Shown piece after piece: positions 41,291-50,338 of a stretch of 64,000 nucleotides of DNA. The translations under genes were made by a program, and so were the position numbers. The DNA lies in NCBI GenBank assembly GCA_042569785.1, contig JBHPGW010000005.1, positions 1-64,000 of the forward strand. Direction: 5' to 3'. Below the pieces are notes generated by a model. The model saw only the letters and a program-made list of their open reading frames with translations. It ran no database searches and was not told the origin of the DNA. Each line of letters opens with the position of its first letter. The first letter of the stretch is position 1. This stretch comes from JBHPGW01 sp042569785. GTDB lineage: Bacteria > Planctomycetota > Phycisphaerae > Sedimentisphaerales > Anaerobacaceae.

Positions 41291-43507
41291 TTACGACAGG
41301 GTCTTAATTTCAAATTCCAGTTGGAATGGAAGGCTACGCTTATATTCTATGCTTAAAGTTTTATTCCTGACTTTTGTTCCATATTGCGGTGAAAACCAAC
41401 TGTCATCAATAGTCAAATTACCCTCAAGTAAATCTCGGATTTTAAAACTTATGTTTTTTTTGTCACATTGGAGCAAAAGTTCATTTGATGCGGTTTTGTT
41501 TATTATAATTTGTGGCGCAAAATGGAAGTACCAGTTAAGTGTATGGTCGGGACAATGATTTTTTGCGGCAGATGTATAATACAACTCATCTTTGATCGTC
41601 CATTCAAGATTCTTTTTAATAAAACGAACACTTCTTTTGTGAGCAATTTGTTTTTCAGAGGAACTATTTATATATTCGCCAATTAGAAGATCTTCTCTGT
41701 CATTGCTTTGCCAGTTCAAAAATCTTTGTTCCAAGTCGCCTTTCATTTCAAATAACAATAGTTCATCAAAACTATTCTGCTCTCTGGCATCGACAGCTAC
41801 AGTGTTATGATAAGCCGTTGATCGAAAGAGGTTTCTCATTACTGGCTCGGAGGTATAAACATAAGTGCCAGAGTCAACAATAACATCACTGCCCTCAATA
41901 TTCAGTTCAAAGCTTAATTTATCATTATGACAGTGTCCTGTTCGATTGCGATTTAGACCCTCTGTACCACATGAAATGAACATATAGTTCATATCTTCTC
42001 GTAATATATACCAGCCCGCATCAGAAAATGTTCGACTTCTGATATTCTCAAGGCTGTTCTCTTCTAAATTTCGCCAATTTTCATAGGCTTTCTCGCCGAG
42101 CCCCCACAGCCCCTTAAGGCTGAAGTTATATTGCTTGATCTTGAAACGGGGTTCTTTGAAGAATACGGCACCGGCTGTAAGCAAATACCGCATATCGAGG
42201 ATTTCTCGTTTCATAACGGCAGCTGCAGCGTTATTTGAATTGAATGGATCAAAGGTGCAAAGTACGCCATTGTCATTGTCTCCGATCTGGGGCATTTGTC
42301 CGTCAGGTTTCAGGGAATAAAGAATGACTTCAAACATCTTATAGAGCCTATCTGCATACTTTTGGCCGAACAGGCGATCTGCAACCTCTCTGTGATTTTC
42401 ACCGTTAAAATCATTGTTATTAATCACTACTAACAAGGTTGGCAGAAAAAACAACTCTAAAGCTAATCGATGATAACACGTTGATCCCTCAAAGTTGGTC
42501 CCATCAGAATTAACCTGTTTTTGCATTTGTTTTTTGAGCTGGTCAATGCCAAGGCATTTCCACTTTTTAGCATCATCGAATTCAGGAAACATTGTGCCCA
42601 GGTAAATTAGTCCGGCTAAATTAGAAAGATAATGATTGTTGACCACACGATCATTGTTTTCCAAATTGTGCGTGATGTGTTGGCCATGAGCCCAGAGGCT
42701 GCAAAGAAACTTTTTTAGAAAAGCATCTATTATCCTGCTGGAATCTTTGAAGAAATAGTAGCCGGCAATCCAATTAACCGCTCGGATTGCGACATCCATT
42801 GTGCACGACCAGTTCACCCCTGCTTGAACCGGATTATTCTCGATCCAATCATCGATCTGATTAACAAACTCCTGGGCATATTTTTCGTTTTCGGTTAACC
42901 AATATGCTTGCCCCAAACCGATTAAATGCTGGAATCGGGATAGTTCCCAGGGGACTTTAATATCTGCCATGCCAAGGGGAATCTCGATATTTTTATAGTG
43001 CTTACTGCAGTCCCATCGATAACCGGTATTAAAATCTATGTGCCAATCAATTAGGCTATATTGTTTTATATTTTCCGCATGAGATTTTGTAGATTGTGCT
43101 TGATGAACACAGTCTGATTTTGAGTTCACGTCGTATACTTGGCCAAAAAGATCGAAGTTGTGTTCACATATCCTATCGGCATATTTGATTATATGATCCC
43201 GTGCAGTTGAGTCATTTTTATGAATAAATGAAAGGAAAAATTCTTTGAACTTGTGATCGAAGAGAAACTCTGGTTTTGTTCTTTGGGTCAAATAATCTTT
43301 TAGTGTAGCCCCGGATAGAAATTCTTCATTATGATCTCTGAACTGGTTTATGAGTTCTCCCTCTTTTATAGTCGCCCCAAATATACGAAAGTAGGTCCTG
43401 GTAGCAATATCGCAGGCTGTATTTTTGATCTTAAACCAGATGAGTTCACCTATTTCTTTGGGAGATGAACTTTTGCATCTTCTCAAATATCTTACTAATG
43501 TATTCAT
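41291..43507 (-). CDS. Heparinase II/III-type polysaccharide lyase
   Basis: The 738-residue protein has an alpha/alpha toroid ('VPWELSRFQHLIGLGQAYWL', 'INDWIENNPVQAGVNWSC'-like region, 'NNHYLSNLAGLIYLG') and a C-terminal beta-sandwich ('SFELNIEGSDVIVDSGTYVY', 'RNLFRSTAYHNTVAVDAREQN'). These are the signatures of heparinase II/III and alginate lyase families. In exopolysaccharide loci such lyases cut or edit the uronate-containing glycan. No signal peptide is visible, so export or a cytoplasmic role is open. Confidence 0.85.
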   Translation of the reverse strand: MNTLVRYLRRCKSSSPKEIGELIWFKIKNTACDIATRTYFRIFGATIKEGELINQFRDHNEEFLSGATLKDYLTQRTKPEFLFDHKFKEFFLSFIHKNDSTARDHIIKYADRICEHNFDLFGQVYDVNSKSDCVHQAQSTKSHAENIKQYSLIDWHIDFNTGYRWDCSKHYKNIEIPLGMADIKVPWELSRFQHLIGLGQAYWLTENEKYAQEFVNQIDDWIENNPVQAGVNWSCTMDVAIRAVNWIAGYYFFKDSSRIIDAFLKKFLCSLWAHGQHITHNLENNDRVVNNHYLSNLAGLIYLGTMFPEFDDAKKWKCLGIDQLKKQMQKQVNSDGTNFEGSTCYHRLALELFFLPTLLVVINNNDFNGENHREVADRLFGQKYADRLYKMFEVILYSLKPDGQMPQIGDNDNGVLCTFDPFNSNNAAAAVMKREILDMRYLLTAGAVFFKEPRFKIKQYNFSLKGLWGLGEKAYENWRNLEENSLENIRSRTFSDAGWYILREDMNYMFISCGTEGLNRNRTGHCHNDKLSFELNIEGSDVIVDSGTYVYTSEPVMRNLFRSTAYHNTVAVDAREQNSFDELLLFEMKGDLEQRFLNWQSNDREDLLIGEYINSSSEKQIAHKRSVRFIKKNLEWTIKDELYYTSAAKNHCPDHTLNWYFHFAPQIIINKTASNELLLQCDKKNISFKIRDLLEGNLTIDDSWFSPQYGTKVRNKTLSIEYKRSLPFQLEFEIKTLS

Positions 43508-43567
43508 TGATATTTTTAAAGGGAGGGGTATATATTTAAGATAGATAAAACGATTTGAACGAGGGTT

Positions 43568-45466
43568 CTATATTTCGTTGTCTGACGTCATAAACATACG
43601 ATGCCACATCACCAAAACCATCATGCCCCAAAGTTCAAAGCCAAATTGTTTACGTTTCTGTAAATGCATATTTAGAATTTCATGAACTCTTTGAGGTTGA
43701 AGAAAGCCTAATCTGTCAACACTTTGAGGCGAAAGCAGCTCATCGGCCATCGGCTTAAGTGGGCCTCTTATCCAGTCATGAACAGGTATACTGAACCCCT
43801 GCTTTGAACGATTTGCGATCCTAGAGGGAAATTTTTTTGCTGCATACCGTTTCAATAGGTATTTTGTACACTTGCCCTTTCTTAATTTCAACTCCGGGGA
43901 AAGTTTTGCTGCCCACTCCACAAGGCGATGATCGAGCCATGGCGATCTTACTTCGAGCCCATTGGCCATGCTCATTCTGTCGACTTTAGTTAAAATATCT
44001 TTAACCATATATTCTGAGATGTCCACCGTTTGTAGTGACGCCAAGGCAGGTTTGGCTTTTTCGACTGCATATCTGGAATTCAGATATTCGTAAGTTCCTT
44101 TAATATCAGGATTGGCCGCAAAGAAATCCTGCGAGAAAAGTTCTTTTTTTTCGGTTTCAGCCCATGTTCCGTTCCAAAAGAAATGCGCCAAGCCTGGAGG
44201 CATGGACAATCCGCGAGCAAACCGTTTAAGTTTATATTCAAAAGAAACTTTTCTATCAGATAACGGAAGGAGATTAGCCGTAAAATCGGCCAATCTAATA
44301 AGATTATTTGGCAGATATTTTTTGATCTTAGCTGCTAACCTTGTGGCTGGATAAGTGAGGTAGCCTGCAAAAAGTTCGTCAGCTCCATCGCCTCCGAGAA
44401 CTACCTTGACATTTTCGGCGGTCATCTGGCTTAATTGATAAAAAGGAAAGCAGGATGAATCAGCTAAAGGGTCATCAGCATGGCGGACCAGGGTCTCGAA
44501 TAGATTTGGGTTGGGGTCTATTTCAAAAACTTTAAGCTCCATGTCAAGGATTTTGGCAACTTCTTTGGCAAAAGGCTCCTCACTGAAATTGCCGTCTTTG
44601 AAAATCGCGGTATAGGCTGTGACATTTGCTCCGAGCTCTTTTACCTTGGATGCGATTAAAGATGAATCCACTCCGCCGGATAAAAATATTCCGACAGGGA
44701 CATCACTCCTAAGCCTGAGCCTTACAGAATCCTCTAATAAAACGTCCAACTGCTCAAGGGCGGCTTCTTCATCATTTATTTCTTCTTTTCCAAAAAAAGA
44801 AGAAACATCCCAATATTTTCCAGATCTCTGATTATCCTCCGAAAAGATCATCCAGCCACCCGGGCAAACGGATAAAATGTTTTTAAGTAATGTTCTGTTG
44901 CCGGGGATATAGTTTAATGAGAAATAATCATATGCAGCTACCTGGTCCAATTGTCCTGGAACATCCGGGTGTTTAATTAGTGATTTAAGTTCCGATGCGA
45001 AAATGACCCAATCGTCATTGACGTAATAAAACAATGGCTTTTGCCCGAGACGATCTCTTCCAAGAACAAGCTTCCTTTGATTAAGGTCAGCGATCGCAAT
45101 TGCGAACATTCCATTGAGCCTAGAAAACATTTCTATTCCGTATTCTTCATACAAATGAAGAATAACCTCTGTGTCAGAGTTGGATTTAAATATGTGTTTT
45201 TTCGAAAGCTCCTGCCTCAATTCAATGTAATTGTAGATCTCGCCATTAAAGACGATAACGAGAGAGCCATCTTCATTTGCCATTGGCTGAGCCCCGCCGT
45301 CTATGTCAATGATCGAGAGCCTTGTGTGTCCTAAGCCAAATGATCCATCAAGAAATATCCCCTGGCCATCAGGGCCTCGGTGCTTTAGAAGCTCTGTCAT
45401 ATCTCCAAGCAGATCTCTTGATATAGGCTTGTTGTTTTTTGAAAAAATACCTGTAATACCGCACAT
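43568..45466 (-). CDS. asnB: Asparagine synthetase B (glutamine-hydrolysing)
   Basis: The 632-residue protein starts with the Ntn catalytic Cys2 ('MCGITGIFSK'), has the glutaminase landmarks 'RHRGPDGQG'-type ('KHRGPDG') and 'NGEIYNY', and a synthetase domain with PP-loop 'SGGVDSSL', 'VVLGGDGADELFAGY' and 'VEVRSPWLDHRLV'-type ('LEVRSPWLDH'). Several polysaccharide loci carry such an enzyme, where it may amidate a uronic acid rather than make free asparagine. It is 12 bp below a methyltransferase gene. Confidence 0.92.
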   Translation of the reverse strand: MCGITGIFSKNNKPISRDLLGDMTELLKHRGPDGQGIFLDGSFGLGHTRLSIIDIDGGAQPMANEDGSLVIVFNGEIYNYIELRQELSKKHIFKSNSDTEVILHLYEEYGIEMFSRLNGMFAIAIADLNQRKLVLGRDRLGQKPLFYYVNDDWVIFASELKSLIKHPDVPGQLDQVAAYDYFSLNYIPGNRTLLKNILSVCPGGWMIFSEDNQRSGKYWDVSSFFGKEEINDEEAALEQLDVLLEDSVRLRLRSDVPVGIFLSGGVDSSLIASKVKELGANVTAYTAIFKDGNFSEEPFAKEVAKILDMELKVFEIDPNPNLFETLVRHADDPLADSSCFPFYQLSQMTAENVKVVLGGDGADELFAGYLTYPATRLAAKIKKYLPNNLIRLADFTANLLPLSDRKVSFEYKLKRFARGLSMPPGLAHFFWNGTWAETEKKELFSQDFFAANPDIKGTYEYLNSRYAVEKAKPALASLQTVDISEYMVKDILTKVDRMSMANGLEVRSPWLDHRLVEWAAKLSPELKLRKGKCTKYLLKRYAAKKFPSRIANRSKQGFSIPVHDWIRGPLKPMADELLSPQSVDRLGFLQPQRVHEILNMHLQKRKQFGFELWGMMVLVMWHRMFMTSDNEI

Positions 45467-45478
45467 AAAATGAATCCG

Positions 45479-46243
45479 CTATTTTCTCAATATTGTCAAG
45501 GTGGCAAACGAGAGTTTACGTCCGATGAAATTTCTATAAAACATTTTTTCCATGTTGAATAAAAGCCTCACGCACTTTTTACCGCCAGTATAAAAAAAGG
45601 AAAACGCTTCCGGGTTATAATAAAGCACATAAGATAGCAGGCCCGGATAAAGCTGATCGACCACATTAAACCCGCAGGACGAATAAATATCATTTAATAT
45701 ATTTAGATCAAAACCTTCTTCAGTATCGGCGTCGAACATTGGGTTTTTTTTGTAGATGTTCGTTCTTATTATTTTTGTAAAATAGTTGTTTTGTGTCGGC
45801 TCAAAATTTATAAAATGTCCGCCATCATTAAGCGCACTATAAACTGTAGAGACGAACTCTTCGGCGGTATTATAAATATGATGCAGGCCACCTATCAGCA
45901 GAACGATATCGTATTTTTTTGTAGGCTTGAATGTGGTAGCATCTGCCTTGAAAATATTAATGCCGGTTTCTTTTTTTGCGATATCCAAAAAGGTATCGCT
46001 GATATCAAAACCATCGTATTCAACATCAACATTGAGGTGATCTTCAAGAATGCTTTTGCCGTCGGCAAAACCGCACATAGGCTCCAGCACCAACAGATTG
46101 TTTTTCTTCAGAAAATCCTTATCTTTCAAAAAATAGCCCCAGAGCAGTTCTTTGAGTAAAAGATGATTTTTCAACTGTCTGCATTTATAATACTTTTCCG
46201 CAACGTTTTCGTAATGACGGTACTGTTTTTCTGTGCTATCCAT
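45479..46243 (-). CDS. Class I SAM-dependent methyltransferase
   Basis: The 254-residue protein has motif I-type 'LVLEPMCGFADGKSI', 'DGFDISDTFLDIAKK' and 'YDIVLLIGGLHHIYN'. The start MDSTEK is preferred; the frame extends 14 codons into the preceding gene. It probably methylates a sugar or lipid-linked intermediate. Target unknown. Confidence 0.78.
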   Translation of the reverse strand: MDSTEKQYRHYENVAEKYYKCRQLKNHLLLKELLWGYFLKDKDFLKKNNLLVLEPMCGFADGKSILEDHLNVDVEYDGFDISDTFLDIAKKETGINIFKADATTFKPTKKYDIVLLIGGLHHIYNTAEEFVSTVYSALNDGGHFINFEPTQNNYFTKIIRTNIYKKNPMFDADTEEGFDLNILNDIYSSCGFNVVDQLYPGLLSYVLYYNPEAFSFFYTGGKKCVRLLFNMEKMFYRNFIGRKLSFATLTILRK

Positions 46244-46250
46244 GATACTT

Positions 46251-47165
46251 TCAATGCCTGGGTGTTTTTTGTAATGTAACGACAAAGGCGCCGGTTTTTT
46301 TGAACATTAATTGGAGCATACAAAAAGGGATGAAAGCTAATAATAAATATTTGTAGTACCAGGCTCTGCCATTTTTTATGGAACAGCGAAATCTTTTCGT
46401 ACTTTGCAGATAGTTCTGCACAGATAGAGCCCAATTGTCAGTGCTCAATAAATACTTGGTGCTGACAATCTTAAAGCCGCTTTTTTCTGCCAGGAGCTCG
46501 GCAGATGACGGTGAAAAGAGATATGTGTGACGAGGTACATGTAAACTGCCCCAATATTTTCTAACAATGGCTATATCCCAGCACTTTGTATTTGGTGTTT
46601 CCAAAAGTATATAACCGCCTGGTCTCAAGATGGCATTGGCTTTTCTCATTTCTTCAACAGGATCAACTACATGCTCGATCAAATTATTCATGATAACCAA
46701 ATCGTAGGATTTAGTTTCTTCGATGTCAGCGATTGTTCCTGTAATTAGGTCCCTTCCTTTTTTTCTGCCTTTTTCAGCAATTTCATCTTTGAATTCAATG
46801 CCGGTCAATTTCAATTGTGGGTATTTTTCTTTCAGCAAGTCAAAATATGGTGCATCGGCACATCCAATGTCGAGGATTCGGCCATTGGCACCGGCCAACT
46901 TCTTATATTCTCGAAATCTGAAAAAATAAATAATACGATATAAAAATGAAATTAATCCTCTGCTTGAGATATGGTATCCGTGGTAGTCAGGTGGGTAATG
47001 TGATTTTAAGTCTTCAAGTGTCGGCGGAGGCCAGAGCATCAAAAGGCCGCAATTATTACATTTTTTGAATGAGAATCTGCCTTGGATACCATATTCATGA
47101 TCAATCAACTCTTCGAATTTGGTCTCTAACTCAACACTAGAGCATAGCGTACATTTAGATATCAT
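46251..47165 (-). CDS. SAM methyltransferase with N-terminal zinc ribbon
   Basis: The 304-residue protein has a zinc ribbon (CxxC at residues 5-8, and 'CNNCG' near 36) and a Methyltransf_23-type domain ('GRILDIGCADAPYFDLL', 'GTIADIEE', 'MNNLIEHVVDP', 'LRPGGYILLETPN'). A hydrophobic C-terminal helix ('LLLAFIPFCMLQLMF') may tie it to the membrane. This domain pair is frequent in NDP-sugar C-methyltransferases and O-antigen loci. It overlaps the radical SAM gene above by four bases. Confidence 0.8.
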   Translation of the reverse strand: MISKCTLCSSVELETKFEELIDHEYGIQGRFSFKKCNNCGLLMLWPPPTLEDLKSHYPPDYHGYHISSRGLISFLYRIIYFFRFREYKKLAGANGRILDIGCADAPYFDLLKEKYPQLKLTGIEFKDEIAEKGRKKGRDLITGTIADIEETKSYDLVIMNNLIEHVVDPVEEMRKANAILRPGGYILLETPNTKCWDIAIVRKYWGSLHVPRHTYLFSPSSAELLAEKSGFKIVSTKYLLSTDNWALSVQNYLQSTKRFRCSIKNGRAWYYKYLLLAFIPFCMLQLMFKKTGAFVVTLQKTPRH

Positions 47166-48268
47166 TTATCGACCAAATACTCCTTGATAAAAGACTCCGA
47201 CATTGCGGGCAAACAGCCCTGAGTTTTCTTTAAGTTGTAATAAGGATTCTTAACCATGTCAGCCTGAATATCAGCTAACGATTTTTCGCGTATATTGCCA
47301 TATGTAATTTGGATAAGAGGACAGGAAACAATGTCACCGTATGGCTGCAATCCAATTTTTTCTCTGGCTGCGGGACACTTGATAGTAGTTAGCCCCGAAT
47401 ACATATCCGTTCGGCTTTTCCATGTTTTAGATAATAGCCAGAAAAAGTACAGCTTGGTTTCTTCGGTCAGCATCAGGTCAAGACGATTTTTAAATGCTCC
47501 AGTTAGACAGCACGGAGTAATCTGAAGCAAACAGCCTAATTTTTTTGCCAGGAAAAGGGTGTAGATGATATCATCCTGTTGAACCTTGTCGTTAGATAAA
47601 ATAGTATTTAATGAAACGTGAATATTATGTTTTTTGCAATTGCGAATATTTTCAAGGATCTTGTCATAGCTTCCACTTCGCCTGTTATCATCATGAACCT
47701 GCTCAAAGGCAGAATCGAGCCCCATTTCAATTCCATCTAAGCCGCATTCTTTTAACTTTATGAGCTTCTGCTCGTCCAACAAGGTTCCATTAGTACAGAT
47801 CATGACAAAACGCTTATGATGCTTTTTTATATATCGCGTCAATTCAAAAACGGTTTCTTCTTCGAGCATAGGCTCGCCGCCATTTAACGAAAATTGAAAA
47901 GCTCCGAGTTCTACCGCCTGGTCAACCGCGTTTTTAAATTCATCAATAGTCAGTCGTTCCTTTTTTTCCCTATCTCTGTCGTAAGCAAGTCTACACGAAC
48001 ATTGTTCACATGCCGAATTGCATTTATAGGTGATTGCCAATTCCAGGGATCGCAGACACACTTTCCCCTGACTCGCTCTTAGAAACCCACTTATCACATA
48101 ACGCCATATAAAAGGATTTGATAGGATAATTTGCGCACTTTGAAGAGTTCTGTTGAGATGCATCCTCAGAAACATGAGCTTTTGCAGGAGTCTGCTTGAT
48201 TTAACACGTTCAAACTCTTTATGATATTTTTGAATTTTCTCTTTTGAAACTATTTGGTCCAATTGCAT
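47162..48268 (-). CDS. Radical SAM protein with SPASM-like tail
   Basis: The 368-residue protein has the cluster motif in 'TYKCNSACEQCSC' (CX3CX2C) and 'SLNGGEPMLEEE'. The C-terminal auxiliary region has fewer cysteines than a full SPASM domain ('CPAARE', 'IVSCPLI'). It probably carries one or two Fe-S clusters. In a polysaccharide locus its substrate may be a sugar nucleotide or a peptide carrier; unknown. Confidence 0.8.
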   Translation of the reverse strand: MQLDQIVSKEKIQKYHKEFERVKSSRLLQKLMFLRMHLNRTLQSAQIILSNPFIWRYVISGFLRASQGKVCLRSLELAITYKCNSACEQCSCRLAYDRDREKKERLTIDEFKNAVDQAVELGAFQFSLNGGEPMLEEETVFELTRYIKKHHKRFVMICTNGTLLDEQKLIKLKECGLDGIEMGLDSAFEQVHDDNRRSGSYDKILENIRNCKKHNIHVSLNTILSNDKVQQDDIIYTLFLAKKLGCLLQITPCCLTGAFKNRLDLMLTEETKLYFFWLLSKTWKSRTDMYSGLTTIKCPAAREKIGLQPYGDIVSCPLIQITYGNIREKSLADIQADMVKNPYYNLKKTQGCLPAMSESFIKEYLVDK

Positions 48269-48292
48269 GATATGTGGCCTATATTTACGAAG

Positions 48293-49198
48293 TTAACTGT
48301 TTGCGATTTCTTTTTTACGTGCGCATATTCCAAGCACATCGTGTAATGAAAAATAAAATCGTTTATTTTCAACAAACTTGAACACTTTCCTGATGGAAGC
48401 AGCAGCTCTATGGGAGTAGCTGGTTGGGCTCAAATAAAAGTTGGTCAAGCGGTCAAAAACGTAAGAGAGACTATAGTATCTCCCCCAGTACTGTATACCC
48501 AGAATCTCAAAGCCAAAACTATTTAAGATTTTAATTATATTTGTCTTGTTAAAAATATGCAGATGCTGAATAGGATGTAAATGATACCAATGTTTGCCTA
48601 ATAAGCGAGCCGTCATGCTTGACAGATCAGGTGTGGTTAGCAAAAATAGTCCTCCGGGCTTTAATGCATCAGTGACATTTTTTAGGGCAATCTCCCATGA
48701 GGGTAAATGTTCGATGACATCCCACATTGTTATCACATCATATTGTCCCTTATAGGTATCCGGCAGATCCTCTATTGACGCCACAGTATTATTTACAGAG
48801 AGATTTCTTTTTGACCATTCGACAGCATAAGGACTGATCTCGATTCCCTGAGATTCAAATTTTTCTTCTGCAACTTTGAGAAAGTATCCAGAGTTTGCGC
48901 CTATATCAAGAAGTTTCCCTTTTCTGTGATAGCTGTTTATCCAATCTAATTTCAAACGCATCGATTTAATATTACAATCATCAGTATAATATTTTTCATT
49001 CCCTTCGATGCGAAAAAATGTTCCATTAACATAATTGCCTCTTGTTGTCTCTAATATTGTGTTGTTCAGTAACACATATACATGCCGGCACAAGCTACAT
49101 CGATAGTAGGTCCTTTCAAACTTACTTAACCATGGAGATGCCGATGAATTATGGCAAACAGGGCAGAAGCTTTTTGCTGTTTTGTCTTTTGTTCTCAT
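48293..49198 (-). CDS. SAM methyltransferase with N-terminal zinc ribbon (second copy)
   Basis: The 301-residue protein has zinc-ribbon cysteines ('FCPVCHN', 'YRCSLCRHVYV') and a Methyltransf_23-type domain ('GKLLDIGANSGYFLKVAEE', 'GIEISPYAVEWSK', 'DVITMWDVIEHLPSW', 'LKPGGLFLLTTPD'). It resembles the enzyme at 46251-47165 in plan, suggesting two methylation steps. It lies between a glycosyltransferase and a radical SAM gene. Confidence 0.82.
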   Translation of the reverse strand: MRTKDKTAKSFCPVCHNSSASPWLSKFERTYYRCSLCRHVYVLLNNTILETTRGNYVNGTFFRIEGNEKYYTDDCNIKSMRLKLDWINSYHRKGKLLDIGANSGYFLKVAEEKFESQGIEISPYAVEWSKRNLSVNNTVASIEDLPDTYKGQYDVITMWDVIEHLPSWEIALKNVTDALKPGGLFLLTTPDLSSMTARLLGKHWYHLHPIQHLHIFNKTNIIKILNSFGFEILGIQYWGRYYSLSYVFDRLTNFYLSPTSYSHRAAASIRKVFKFVENKRFYFSLHDVLGICARKKEIANS

Positions 49199-49274
49199 TT
49201 AGAGCAACTGTGTGCAAATTACAATTTATGTCCAACGAAACTTCGGAAAACCACTTTTTCTGCTGAATTAAGGT

Positions 49275-50246
49275 TCATCGATAGATATTGCGAATATAAT
49301 AGATTTTATGTTCGGTCGAATGGTGGTAAATTCGACTCAATATTTCACCAATGATGCCAAAGCAAAGAAATATTACTCCCATTAGCATTAATAGTACCGA
49401 AAAAAGCAGGATGTTCTGGTGTCCCTGAAAACTTTCCATTCTACCTGCAAAAAACATCACTAACATCACTGATGGTATAGCTGCTCCTGCTGTGATCAAG
49501 AAAAAAGCCATAAAGCCAAATAAAAACATAGGGCGAGCCAGGTATGCTATAAAAAAGTGCAGGAAAATAATGTCAGCAAGAACCCTGAGCACTCTGCCTA
49601 AACCGTAGTGAGATTTTCCTGTCAAGCGAGGCGGATTTTCTATTGGAACCTCACAAACGCGGGCTCCAACTTTCGATGCCAGAACCGGTATAAAACGGTG
49701 GTTTTCGCCGAACATTTCGATGTTATTAAGCAATTCCCTGCGATATGCTTTGAATGTCGTACCAAAATCGTGAATTGGTAAACCACAAATTAATTTTAAC
49801 AACCAATTAGCTACCTTTGAGGGTATTCTTCGCACCCAAAAGTTGTCACTTCGACTAACTCGCCAACCGCTTACTAAGTCATATCCGTCATCGATCTTTT
49901 TCAGGAACTCCGGGATTTTTTCCGGACAGTGCTGCAGGTCCCCGTCCATCGTTATAATAATATCACCTTCTGCAGTATCTATCCCTGCCTTTAAGGCAGG
50001 TGTCTGGCCAAAGTTTTTTCTTAGTTCGACAACAATTACCATATCATCGTCGGCTTGTATCTTTTTGGCAAGACTTAAAGTATTGTCAATGCTGCCATCA
50101 TCGACAAATATAATTTGATAAGTTCGATTAGAGTCATTCATAACCGCCTTCAAGCGGCCATAAATCTCATCTACACTGGATTGTTCATTGTGAAAGGGAA
50201 CTACAATAGAAACATCACATTTTGTATTCGTATCGATCTTCTGCAT
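49275..50246 (-). CDS. Glycosyltransferase family 2, polyprenyl-phosphate type
   Basis: The 323-residue protein has GT-A signatures 'SIVVPFHNEQSSVDEIYGRL', 'IIFVDDGSIDNT' and 'IITMDGDLQHCPE' (DxD region), then two C-terminal membrane helices (about 230-305). That plan is shared by ArnC/GtrB-like enzymes that make undecaprenyl-phosphate sugars. It could supply the donor for the PMT-type transferase at 28341. Start taken at MQKIDT; a TTG five codons earlier is possible. Confidence 0.87.
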   Translation of the reverse strand: MQKIDTNTKCDVSIVVPFHNEQSSVDEIYGRLKAVMNDSNRTYQIIFVDDGSIDNTLSLAKKIQADDDMVIVVELRKNFGQTPALKAGIDTAEGDIIITMDGDLQHCPEKIPEFLKKIDDGYDLVSGWRVSRSDNFWVRRIPSKVANWLLKLICGLPIHDFGTTFKAYRRELLNNIEMFGENHRFIPVLASKVGARVCEVPIENPPRLTGKSHYGLGRVLRVLADIIFLHFFIAYLARPMFLFGFMAFFLITAGAAIPSVMLVMFFAGRMESFQGHQNILLFSVLLMLMGVIFLCFGIIGEILSRIYHHSTEHKIYYIRNIYR

Positions 50247-50338
50247 AATTAACCATTTCAATCCGTTAAAAAATACAAGCTATACTTGAATCTTGTCATT
50301 GCCCCTATTAACAGGAAATCGGCCTATGGCTAAACTGT

